Source: Candidatus Binatia bacterium (GTDB taxonomy: Bacteria > Desulfobacterota > Binatia > Bin18). Taken from it: a stretch of 64,000 bases of DNA. Within the stretch, counting starts at the first letter, position 1, and each line of letters opens with the position of its first letter. Location of the stretch: assembly GCA_022820725.1 (NCBI GenBank), contig JAJEFA010000021.1, forward strand, positions 248,001 through 312,000. Direction: 5' to 3'. The position numbers and the translations under genes were made by a program. Of this stretch, positions 15,129 through 21,474 are shown piece by piece. The notes beneath the pieces are model-generated. The model ran no database searches. It was not told the origin of the DNA and saw nothing but the letters and a program-made list of their open reading frames with translations.

Positions 15129-15359
15129 TTATTTGGCGGCAGGAATAAGTTGGAGCACCTTTGCCTGTACGCCTTCCATGAGGGTTTCTTGGACAAACGT
15201 ACTGGCGTTCAAAATTTCAATACCAATCAATTCGCCGCTCTCGTTCAGTTCTGCCGTAATGTTGGGACTCAACTCCATGCTGCTCGCTTCGTCCTCTTCG
15301 GAAACAATAAGATGCAGGATATCTTCTTGCTCGAAGTATGCCAGTTTTGGTTTTTTCAT
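15129..15359 (-). CDS. DUF2283 family protein (antitoxin-like), copy 1
   Basis: The 76-residue acidic protein has the DUF2283 pattern: a strand pair around LHLIVSEEDEASSMELSPNI, then ITAELNESGELIGIEILNAS. Such proteins usually follow a DUF4258 gene and are suspected antitoxins. Here the ATG overlaps the stop of the DUF4258 gene (15356-15359, ATGA), a coupled arrangement. The same two-gene order recurs at 39138-39642. Confidence 0.8.
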   Translation of the reverse strand: MKKPKLAYFEQEDILHLIVSEEDEASSMELSPNITAELNESGELIGIEILNASTFVQETLMEGVQAKVLQLIPAAK

Positions 15360-15619
15360 GGCCGATATCTCCCTGTCCGCAGTCTGAGGCTAATCTGTTG
15401 TCGAGTTGTGACGTGAACGGTAACGGGGACCGTTGTCCCTCCTTCTTGTTCATAGGCTACCAGGACCAGCCGATTTTTGTGTCGTCCAATGACTACCATG
15501 CGCTGTGTGGCGATATCAAAATATCGTTCTTCTGAGAACCGGACGATCTGTTCAATGATAGCGAGATCAAAGCCTCGTAATTGGGCTCGGTGCTTCAGGT
15601 AGTCGGTCCATATTATCAT
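15356..15619 (-). CDS. DUF4258-like protein (possible toxin), copy 1
   Basis: This basic protein of about 87 residues (MIIWTDYLKHRAQLRGF onward) resembles the DUF4258/BrnT-like fold, small RNase-like proteins often paired with antitoxins. A longer form starting at 15643 is possible; neither ATG has a strong ribosome-binding site, and the start at 15619 gives the shape usual for the family. It is immediately followed by the DUF2283 gene with an ATGA overlap. The function as a toxin is inferred from gene pairing only. Confidence 0.65.
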   Translation of the reverse strand: MIIWTDYLKHRAQLRGFDLAIIEQIVRFSEERYFDIATQRMVVIGRHKNRLVLVAYEQEGGTTVPVTVHVTTRQQISLRLRTGRYRP

Positions 15620-15683
15620 TCTCGTCTGCCTGCTCTGCGGCATCCGATAGAGAAAGACTGCTCATCGATGTTGAACATGAAGT

Positions 15684-15914
15684 TTATGAATGGCTAATCG
15701 GAGATCCAAACTCCTCAGTCCGCCAGGCGGCATAGGCTAATGCCTCACGAATGTCGTCTTCCTCTAAATATGGATATGTCTCCAGGATATGTGTGGTGGA
15801 ATGCCCTGCGGCAAGCAAGCCCACTACAGTCCCGACAGTCACACGTAAACCCCGAATGCAGGGTTTCCCGCCCATGACTGCTGGATCAAGGGTGATACGT
15901 GTTAAGGATTTCAT
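15684..15914 (-). CDS. DUF433 family antitoxin-like protein
   Basis: The protein of about 76 residues starts MKSLTRITLDPAVMGGKPCI and continues RGLRVTVGTVVGLLAAG, the hallmark of DUF433. It is a winged-helix antitoxin-type family commonly paired with a PIN-like DUF5615 toxin. No DUF5615 gene is found next to it; the next gene downstream is the DUF4258-like one. A slightly longer form using the GTG at 15923 cannot be excluded. Confidence 0.8.
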   Translation of the reverse strand: MKSLTRITLDPAVMGGKPCIRGLRVTVGTVVGLLAAGHSTTHILETYPYLEEDDIREALAYAAWRTEEFGSPISHS

Positions 15915-16006
15915 AATACTCACAACTCCAGTACAGCAATTGGACATTGGTCGAGACAATTATGGCCAGGAGCACTCTGCGAAGGGTAACCATAGCGCCA
16001 GAGAGC

Positions 16007-16438
16007 CTATATTCCTTTTCCACGGCCTCCTTTAGTCAAAGCTACTATTATCACCACTACCGTTGTTCCGACCTCTACGACTCTCTTCCAAAAACGGTTT
16101 CTCCTTATTTGACAAGAAGGGCAGAGCTTTTCTCCCGGCTCCCAAGGGTAGTGCTTTTTGAGCAATTGTTTGAAAGCCGTGCCTGAATATATCCATTTTT
16201 TCTTATCTTTATCCACCCGAGTAAACTTCGAGGGTTTGAACATTGTTACCGAAATTCCACTCATGAGGTTGCACAAGGTAGCTGTTACAGCGAAGTTACC
16301 GCAGGCTTCTATACGAGGCCTTCGCAGCGGAAGCCGCAGCATGGCTCGAACATCTCCAAACTGCATCGAGAGATGGTCTCTAACAAAGGTAAAAACGTGA
16401 GGATAGTTTTGAAGTTCTGGAATATCAGACAGCAGCAT
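16007..16438 (-). CDS. Hypothetical protein with CxxC motif
   Basis: The 143-residue open frame reads like a real protein: ordered helices at the N-terminus (DIPELQNYPHVFTFVRDHLS), a conserved-looking core around GNFAVTATLCNLMSGISV, then EKLCPSCQIRR and a C-terminal hydrophobic segment (VVEVGTTVVVIIVAL). The CPSC pair could bind zinc. No family can be named with confidence. It lies among toxin-antitoxin-like small genes. Confidence 0.55.
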   Translation of the reverse strand: MLLSDIPELQNYPHVFTFVRDHLSMQFGDVRAMLRLPLRRPRIEACGNFAVTATLCNLMSGISVTMFKPSKFTRVDKDKKKWIYSGTAFKQLLKKHYPWEPGEKLCPSCQIRRNRFWKRVVEVGTTVVVIIVALTKGGRGKGI

Positions 16439-16462
16439 GCTGCGGGCTCCCTTATTTGCAGA

Positions 16463-16679
16463 TTAGCAACTCTTGAACGCGCCTTTGTTCGGCTCCTTGT
16501 CGAGCAGCTTTGTCAAGCGGCGTGCCGAACTCTCCGGGCAAACGACTTGGCCTGGGGCTTGGGCTGATTGACGTGAGAGCTTAATAATGACGAAGTATTC
16601 CGCCGGGTATAGATGATCCTCTCCACTCTCATCAATGACTCGGATGTCGCCGTCCTGAGCCGCGTCTTCATTGACATCG
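16463..16679 (-). pseudogene. Remnant of a small gene without start codon
   Basis: Directly after hicB the frame (open from 16693 to the stop at 16463-16465) reads NEDAAQDGDIRVIDESGEDHLYP and then AEYFVII, which looks like a genuine small protein. It has no ATG, GTG or TTG. It may have lost its start or part of its 5' end, or start at an unusual codon. A HicA toxin is not encoded here. Confidence 0.35.
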
Positions 16680-16886
16680 TTACATGGCGATGTCTACTTC
16701 TCGTACTTCGGTGTTGGGCGTGTCCTGAAGTAACTCTCCGACAGCGGTGAGATATTCTCGGATGGCGACCCGGATGTTCTCCAGGGCCTCTGCTTCGGTT
16801 GCGCCTTGCGACCAGCAACCCGGCAGACCGGGGCAGGAAACGCTATAGCCTTCTTCAGGCGCGTGCAGAACGATTTTGTACCGCAT
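16680..16886 (-). CDS. hicB: HicB-family antitoxin-like protein, no HicA partner seen
   Basis: The 68-residue protein has the short HicB core: MRYKIVLHAPEEGYSVSCPGLPGCWSQG split by family convention into the strand pair and the PGLPGC turn, then TEAEALENIRVAIREYL. HicB proteins of this length lack a DNA-binding tail. The usual HicA dsRNA-binding toxin gene is absent on both sides. The 3' end of the upstream frame (16855-17262) overlaps its start by 32 bp, which suggests rearrangement in this cluster. Confidence 0.8.
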   Translation of the reverse strand: MRYKIVLHAPEEGYSVSCPGLPGCWSQGATEAEALENIRVAIREYLTAVGELLQDTPNTEVREVDIAM

Positions 16887-17262
16887 GGTACTCTTTTCTC
16901 CTCGCCCTTTTCTCCGAACGTGGCGGGGAGATATTCAATGGTGTGTAGCCGGAATGCGATGAATGTTGAAGGAAGCGTGAGTGAAGTCTCCGCTGGAAGG
17001 GTGAGTTCACTGTGGGCCGCCAGAACATTCTGGCTTGTGTGCTACCAGGCTTCCGGTGTTTATGTTCAGAGAGCCTGCCCGGCCGCAGTGCCGCTCGTAA
17101 GGCTCTGTTGATTTTTTCCTCGTCATTAGCAAATGCCTCTGCCACGTCGGGAGCCAACAGGACTAAATTGGTACCTGCACCATACCGCTCCGCATATTTG
17201 CCCCTTACTCCGTCTTTAAGAAGCAAGCGCAAGTCGTAGGCGGGCCGTAGGTCGTCGTCCAT
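16855..17262 (-). CDS. Small conserved protein with abnormal C-terminus
   Basis: The first 60 residues (DDDLRPAYDLRLLLKDG, RGKYAERYGAGTNLVLLAPD, NRALRAAL) look like a widespread small protein of toxin-antitoxin neighbourhoods that ends soon after this point. Here the frame runs on for about 75 residues of Arg/Ser/His-rich, low-quality sequence and into the hicB gene. A frameshift or lost stop near residue 62 (around position 17078) is likely. The functional core may still be made. Confidence 0.5.
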   Translation of the reverse strand: MDDDLRPAYDLRLLLKDGVRGKYAERYGAGTNLVLLAPDVAEAFANDEEKINRALRAALRPGRLSEHKHRKPGSTQARMFWRPTVNSPFQRRLHSRFLQHSSHSGYTPLNISPPRSEKRARRKEYHAVQNRSARA

Positions 17263-17327
17263 CTCACTTCTGAGGTTGAGGGGATCAAGAGCGTTGAAGC
17301 GTATGTCTCCGTGTACCAGTGAGCAGG

Positions 17328-17654
17328 TTACTCGACTTCGAGGGCGGCCCGCACGATGGGCTCAAGTTCGCCCCGGCTGTGCATTTCCTGGATAATGTCG
17401 CAGCCGCCGATGAATTCGCCGTTCACATAGATCTGTGGAATGGTTGGCCAGTTGGAGTAGCGCTTGATGCCATCCCGAATGGCAGGGTTCTGCAACACGT
17501 CGACGGTCTCGTACGGCACGCCCAAGGAGTCGAAAATCTGGATCGTTGCGGCCGAAAACCCACACATCGGAAAGGTTGGATTGCCCTTCATATAGATGAG
17601 GACTTTGTTGTTCTTCACGGTCTCGTCAATATGTGCTTGTACGCTGTCTGCCAT
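17328..17654 (-). CDS. grxD: Monothiol glutaredoxin, Grx4/GrxD family
   Basis: The 108-residue protein has the CGFS active site (Cys31) preceded by MKGNPTFPM, and the later motifs WPTIPQIYVNGEFIGG and the glutathione-binding CD, all typical of GrxD. These proteins bind a 2Fe-2S cluster with glutathione and pass it to target proteins, often in a complex with BolA. The bolA gene lies 25 bp upstream in the same operon, which supports that role. Confidence 0.95.
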   Translation of the reverse strand: MADSVQAHIDETVKNNKVLIYMKGNPTFPMCGFSAATIQIFDSLGVPYETVDVLQNPAIRDGIKRYSNWPTIPQIYVNGEFIGGCDIIQEMHSRGELEPIVRAALEVE

Positions 17655-17679
17655 GTTCTCCTCCTCGCGTGTTCGTAAC

Positions 17680-17976
17680 TTATGACTTGTTCGTTTCGAT
17701 ATTTACCAAACCGGACTGCCGGGCGTCGGCCTCAAATTCCTGTGGGGTCATGGTTTTGAGGGCCAGGGCGTGAATGCGTTCAACCATGGCGTCCTGGAGG
17801 GCGCCATACACCAAGCGGTGCCGAGCGACGGCGTTCTTACCGTCGAAGGCCGCGGACACGACAACGGCTTCGTAGTGATCTCCGCCACCGGTGTAATCAC
17901 GAATGTGCACCTGCGCGTCGGGCAGGGCCGCTGTGATGCGGGACTGTATTTCATCGGCGGAAATAGGAGCCGGCAT
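17680..17976 (-). CDS. bolA: BolA family protein
   Basis: The protein of 98 residues shows the BolA fold: an N-terminal helix (SADEIQSRITAAL), the strand HIRDYTGGGDHYEAVVVSAA, then KNAVARHRLVYGALQD and the closing helix IHALALKTMTPQEF. A His in GDHYE and the conserved RHR segment are the expected cluster-binding side. ATG at 17974-17976 is chosen since GGAGG lies 9 nt upstream; the TTG at 17985 is adjacent to the site and too close. It is followed by grxD. Confidence 0.92.
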   Translation of the reverse strand: MPAPISADEIQSRITAALPDAQVHIRDYTGGGDHYEAVVVSAAFDGKNAVARHRLVYGALQDAMVERIHALALKTMTPQEFEADARQSGLVNIETNKS

Positions 17977-18101
17977 GGCTGTCAACCTCCACGCTTCACT
18001 TAGGATACATCCGGGCGATTATTTGTTGTGACCCTGAGCAGTGCAGGCCATGCTATCTGAGTGCCTAGCGGTCTTGCAAGGTCGCTTGTGGGCGTCGTGA
18101 T

Positions 18102-18130
18102 AAAAAAAGGGCACCTTTCAAGCGGTGCCC
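18102..18130 (-). terminator. Intrinsic terminator after desulforedoxin-like gene 1
   Basis: On the minus strand GGGCACC, an 8-nt loop and GGTGCCC are followed by seven T. It ends the transcript that contains the 38-residue protein gene at 18192-18308 and separates it from bolA. Confidence 0.85.
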
Positions 18131-18191
18131 TGTATCGATAATGCGGCCGTGCTCCTGTTCGTTGCTCTCTCTGAGAGCTGCGCACGAGCGA

Positions 18192-18308
18192 CTATTTTTT
18201 CCGCATCTCAGCACCACAGCACTTGAGTGAGCCATCGCCACCCTTGGTCACGATGACCTGCGCACCGCAGCTTCCACACAGATACATTTTCCCGAGTTGA
18301 GTTGCCAT
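18192..18308 (-). CDS. Desulforedoxin-like miniprotein 1 (38 residues)
   Basis: The short gene reads MATQLGKMYLCGSCGAQVIV, then TKGGDGSLKCCGAEMRKK. The four cysteines (CGSC and CC) match the FeCys4 site of desulforedoxin and of the N-terminal domain of desulfoferrodoxin. AGGAGG lies 7 nt before the ATG and a strong terminator follows the stop, so it is an expressed gene. It lies between an enoyl-CoA hydratase gene and bolA-grxD. A paralogue sits at 23095-23235. The role is probably small-scale electron transfer or iron binding. Confidence 0.82.
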   Translation of the reverse strand: MATQLGKMYLCGSCGAQVIVTKGGDGSLKCCGAEMRKK

Positions 18309-18330
18309 ACTGCTGCCTCCTGTTTTTCTC

Positions 18331-19092
18331 TTAGCGTCCGGTAAATCGAGGTTTCCGCTTGGCTAAGAAAGATTCCACGCCCTCGGCCCGATCCTGGGTT
18401 GTCTGGAGAAGGGCATATAAGTCTTCTTCCAACCGCACCCCCTGATCAAGCGTCAGGTCCATTGCTTTATGTACCGCCTCTTTACCGAGTCGTAAAGCAA
18501 CAGGGCCTTTGCCTAACAGACCGGACAGGACCTCGTCAACACGGGTCAAGAAGTCGTCCGCAGCGATCACTTCGTTGACTAGGCCGATACAATACGCCTC
18601 AGTGGCGTCAAGCTGTTTGCCGGTGAGGATGATTTCCAATGCCTTTGCCTGTCCGACCACACGCGGCAGGCGTTGCGTCCCCCCACCAAAAGGAATCATC
18701 TGCTCGGTAACCTGGGGGAGGCTGAAGCGGGCCGTCGAAACGGCCAGACGGAGGTCGCAGGCGAGAGCCAACTCCAGCCCGAGTCCGAACGCGTTGCCAT
18801 TGAGAACCGCGAGCGTCGGTTTTGTGATGGCCGCCAGCGCTTCGACGCACTGGATAGAGCCGAACTGCTCACGAATTCTCTGCGCGGTGTTGACCGCTTG
18901 CGTCAAGCCCTCGCAAAAGCTGTGGGCCGAGCCGGTCAGGACACCGATCTCGACCGCGTCGTCCTCCTCGATGGTCTGGAAGGCGGCGGCCATTTCCTGG
19001 TCCATCCGGGGCGTGAGCCGGTTGCCCCGACCCGGACGCGACAAGCGCAGCCAGGCCACTTTTTCTTGAATTTCATACACCAGATCGGACAC
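18331..19092 (-). CDS. Enoyl-CoA hydratase/isomerase family protein
   Basis: The 253-residue protein follows the crotonase pattern: WLRLSRPGRGNRLTP at the start, the oxyanion-hole region LNGNAFGLGLELALACDLRLA, and LPQVTEQMIPFGGGTQRLPR. The position of the usual hydratase Glu in the second motif is VTEQM, and the other Glu is replaced, so isomerase or other crotonase chemistry is possible. The start is GTG at 19090-19092 with TAAGG upstream. It lies downstream of the acyl-CoA synthetase gene. Confidence 0.85.
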   Translation of the reverse strand: MSDLVYEIQEKVAWLRLSRPGRGNRLTPRMDQEMAAAFQTIEEDDAVEIGVLTGSAHSFCEGLTQAVNTAQRIREQFGSIQCVEALAAITKPTLAVLNGNAFGLGLELALACDLRLAVSTARFSLPQVTEQMIPFGGGTQRLPRVVGQAKALEIILTGKQLDATEAYCIGLVNEVIAADDFLTRVDEVLSGLLGKGPVALRLGKEAVHKAMDLTLDQGVRLEEDLYALLQTTQDRAEGVESFLAKRKPRFTGR

Positions 19093-19104
19093 ACCGACAC
19101 CTTA

Positions 19105-19132
19105 CCAATAAAGGGCGTCCGTTTGGACGCCC
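19105..19132 (-). terminator. Hairpin between acyl-CoA synthetase and enoyl-CoA hydratase genes
   Basis: GGGCGTCC and GGACGCCC form an 8-bp stem with a 4-nt loop; on the minus strand it is followed by TTTATTGG. The T-tract is short, so it may only attenuate transcription into the hydratase gene. Confidence 0.55.
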
Positions 19133-19138
19133 GGTTTA

Positions 19139-20692
19139 TTATTCGTACTGCGCTTTGAGCTCTTTCTTGAGGACTTTGCCTAACGGGTTCTTGGGTAGTT
19201 CGTCCAGGAAATTGATCTCCCCTGGTTTCTTGAAGCTGGCCAGCCGTTCCTTACAAAAATCGCCAACTTCGTCCGCGGTGGTCGTCTGACCCGGCTTGAG
19301 GGCGACAAAGGCCACGATCTTTTGTCCCCAATCCACGTCGGGCACACCGATAATGGCCGCTTCATCGACTGCTGGATGGGCGTGCAGGACCGCCTCGATT
19401 TCAGCCGGGGCAATATTTTCACCGCCACGAATAATGATGTCGTCCTTGCGGCCAACCAGGTAGACATAGCCGTCTTCGTCGATATAACCCATGTCGCGGG
19501 TATGCAGCCAGCCGTTCTCGTCCAACAGGGCGGCAGTCGCACTTTCCTGATTGGCGTAGCCCTTCATCACGCGCGGGGTGCGAATGACCACCTCACCGAT
19601 CTCGTTGGCCGGCATCTCTTTGTTATCGTCATCAAGGACCTGGACTTCCACATCCGGCAGGGGTTTGCCGACCGAGGTCAGCCGCTTCAGATTGCGCTCG
19701 ACTTCTTCCGGTGTGCCGTTCAACTTATGGTCATCCGGTCCAAGGACGGTCAGGGTTGAGTTGGTTTCGGTCTGACCGAAGGCATTCACGAAACCGGTCG
19801 AATCCGGGAACATGTCAATCGCTTTGCGAATAACGGGGAAGGCCATGGGCGCACCGCCATAGGAGACGTTTTGCAAGCTCGACAGATCATAGTTTGAGAA
19901 CTCGGGGTGATCGATGAGTTGTTTCATCATCGTGGGCACAACAAAGGCGTGCGTCACCTGCTCGTTCTGGACGGCCTCCAACCACTCCTTGGTATCGAAC
20001 TGGCGCAGGACGGCGATCTTCCGGCCGTTCCACAGCGCGGTCATGATGTTCATCGTACCGGCAATATGGTAGAGCGGCGCGCACAGCAGTGAGGTGCCGC
20101 GCGGGGTCCCGTCCGCCATCTCGACGGTGCCGATGACATAGTTGGTGAACCCACCGTAAGTCAGCATCACGCCCTTGGGCAAAGAAGTCGTGCCACTGGT
20201 ATACATCAGGATGGACAGGTCGCCCTCATCCACCTCAGCCTCTTCGATGTCGGGCGAACCCTGCTCAATAAAGTCGTCGTAGTGCAGCATATCGTCACGC
20301 GGCGTTTCGATTGTGACATATTTTTCCACGCAGCCGAGATTGGGCTTGAGGGTGTTGATCAGATCGATATAGCGATCACCCACAAACAGAATTTTGCTCT
20401 CCGCCGCGGTGATCATATATTCCAATTCAGGGGGCTTGGCCCGATAGTTCAGCGGCACGAAAGTCGCGCCCAGCGTCGCCGTGGCATAATAGGTCTCGAT
20501 GTACTGATTGCAGTTGGTTTGCAAGATTGCCACGCGATCACCAGCCCCAATACCCTGGTCGCGTAAACTGCTGGCCAGCCGTTTGACCCGATCCAGCAGT
20601 GTTCCGTAGGTCAACCGGTTACCCTCGAAAGCCAGGATCTCTTGGTCCGGAAACATCATGCCCGGAATACCTATGAACTGTGACGTATTCAT
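19139..20692 (-). CDS. Acyl-CoA synthetase (AMP-forming)
   Basis: The 517-residue ANL-superfamily enzyme has the P-loop-like motif YTSGTTSLPKGV (about residue 165), the A5 motif NAFGQTETN, the A7 motif TRDMGYIDEDGYVYLVGR and the A8 hinge DDIIIRGGENIAP, and ends with the catalytic Lys region NPLGKVLKKEL. It should activate a carboxylic acid to its CoA thioester; the acid is not evident. Its ATG overlaps the stop of the upstream enoyl-CoA hydratase gene by 4 bp (TCAT on the plus strand), so both are cotranslated. Confidence 0.93.
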   Translation of the reverse strand: MNTSQFIGIPGMMFPDQEILAFEGNRLTYGTLLDRVKRLASSLRDQGIGAGDRVAILQTNCNQYIETYYATATLGATFVPLNYRAKPPELEYMITAAESKILFVGDRYIDLINTLKPNLGCVEKYVTIETPRDDMLHYDDFIEQGSPDIEEAEVDEGDLSILMYTSGTTSLPKGVMLTYGGFTNYVIGTVEMADGTPRGTSLLCAPLYHIAGTMNIMTALWNGRKIAVLRQFDTKEWLEAVQNEQVTHAFVVPTMMKQLIDHPEFSNYDLSSLQNVSYGGAPMAFPVIRKAIDMFPDSTGFVNAFGQTETNSTLTVLGPDDHKLNGTPEEVERNLKRLTSVGKPLPDVEVQVLDDDNKEMPANEIGEVVIRTPRVMKGYANQESATAALLDENGWLHTRDMGYIDEDGYVYLVGRKDDIIIRGGENIAPAEIEAVLHAHPAVDEAAIIGVPDVDWGQKIVAFVALKPGQTTTADEVGDFCKERLASFKKPGEINFLDELPKNPLGKVLKKELKAQYE

Positions 20693-21408
20693 GCCTGCTC
20701 CTTTACCAACGCAAATAGATTCTGTTCCAGCCGTAAGCCCTCGGATAAAGGCAGGTCGACGCCCTGTCGGACGGCCCGTTTCGCCAAGGTTACAACTGTT
20801 GGATTACAACGGGACAGTGTGTATGCCAGAGATTTGGCCTCAGTCAAGAGGGTAGCCAGGGGAACCATCCGATTTATCAGGCCAATCTGGAGGGCTTGGT
20901 CGGCCTTTAATCGCTTGCCGGTGAGGACCATATCAAGGGCGCGGCCCAGCCCGATTGCACGGGGCGCGGTCTGCGTCCCGCCTACCCCAGGGATCATGCC
21001 CAGGCCGGTTTCCGGTAAAAAAAAGACAGTATCGTCTGCGGCAATGCACAAATCACACAACAGCGCCATTTCCATCCCACCGCCAACGGTATAACCATGG
21101 ACCGCCGCAATGGTTGGTTGAGGCAGGTGCAACAGCAGCCCCCAGTTATCTCGTTGCCAGCGCACTTCACGAGCCCGCACCGGAGAGGGCGCAGAACCGA
21201 ACTCTGACACATCGCCGCCGGTCGAAAAGGCCGGGCCTTCTCCGCGCAAGATCATGACCCGGACCTCGGGGTCGTCCCGGACGGCCCGAAGAACTTCGTG
21301 CAAATCGTCCCGCATCTCCACGTTATAGGCGTTCAGCATGTCAGGCCGGTTGAGGCTGACAACGGCGATACGGCCGTCTTTTTCGTACAGGACTGCGGGG
21401 GAAGACAT
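20689..21408 (-). CDS. Enoyl-CoA hydratase/isomerase family protein
   Basis: The 239-residue crotonase-fold protein has VVSLNRPDMLNAYNVEM, the oxyanion-hole segment VMILRGEGPAFSTGGD, AAVHGYTVGGGMEMALLCDL and PETGLGMIPGVGGTQ with the Glu expected in the second catalytic region. It heads a pair with the acyl-CoA synthetase. Its ribosome-binding region (AAAGAG) is formed by the end of palindromic element B, only about 12 bp upstream of the ATG. Confidence 0.88.
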   Translation of the reverse strand: MSSPAVLYEKDGRIAVVSLNRPDMLNAYNVEMRDDLHEVLRAVRDDPEVRVMILRGEGPAFSTGGDVSEFGSAPSPVRAREVRWQRDNWGLLLHLPQPTIAAVHGYTVGGGMEMALLCDLCIAADDTVFFLPETGLGMIPGVGGTQTAPRAIGLGRALDMVLTGKRLKADQALQIGLINRMVPLATLLTEAKSLAYTLSRCNPTVVTLAKRAVRQGVDLPLSEGLRLEQNLFALVKEQA

Positions 21409-21419
21409 ATACGCTCTTT

Positions 21420-21474
21420 AAAGAGTAAACGTGTCCAGCATCTCATGCTATATTGGAGGACACGTTTACTCTTT
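21420..21474. repeat. Interspersed palindromic element, copy B (best palindrome)
   Basis: AAAGAGTAAACGTGTCC (21420-21436) and GGACACGTTTACTCTTT (21458-21474) form a perfect 17-bp inverted repeat around a 21-nt centre. Its right end supplies the TAA stop of the amidohydrolase gene, and its left end extends into CTCTTTAAAGAG next to the start of the enoyl-CoA hydratase gene. Confidence 0.9.
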
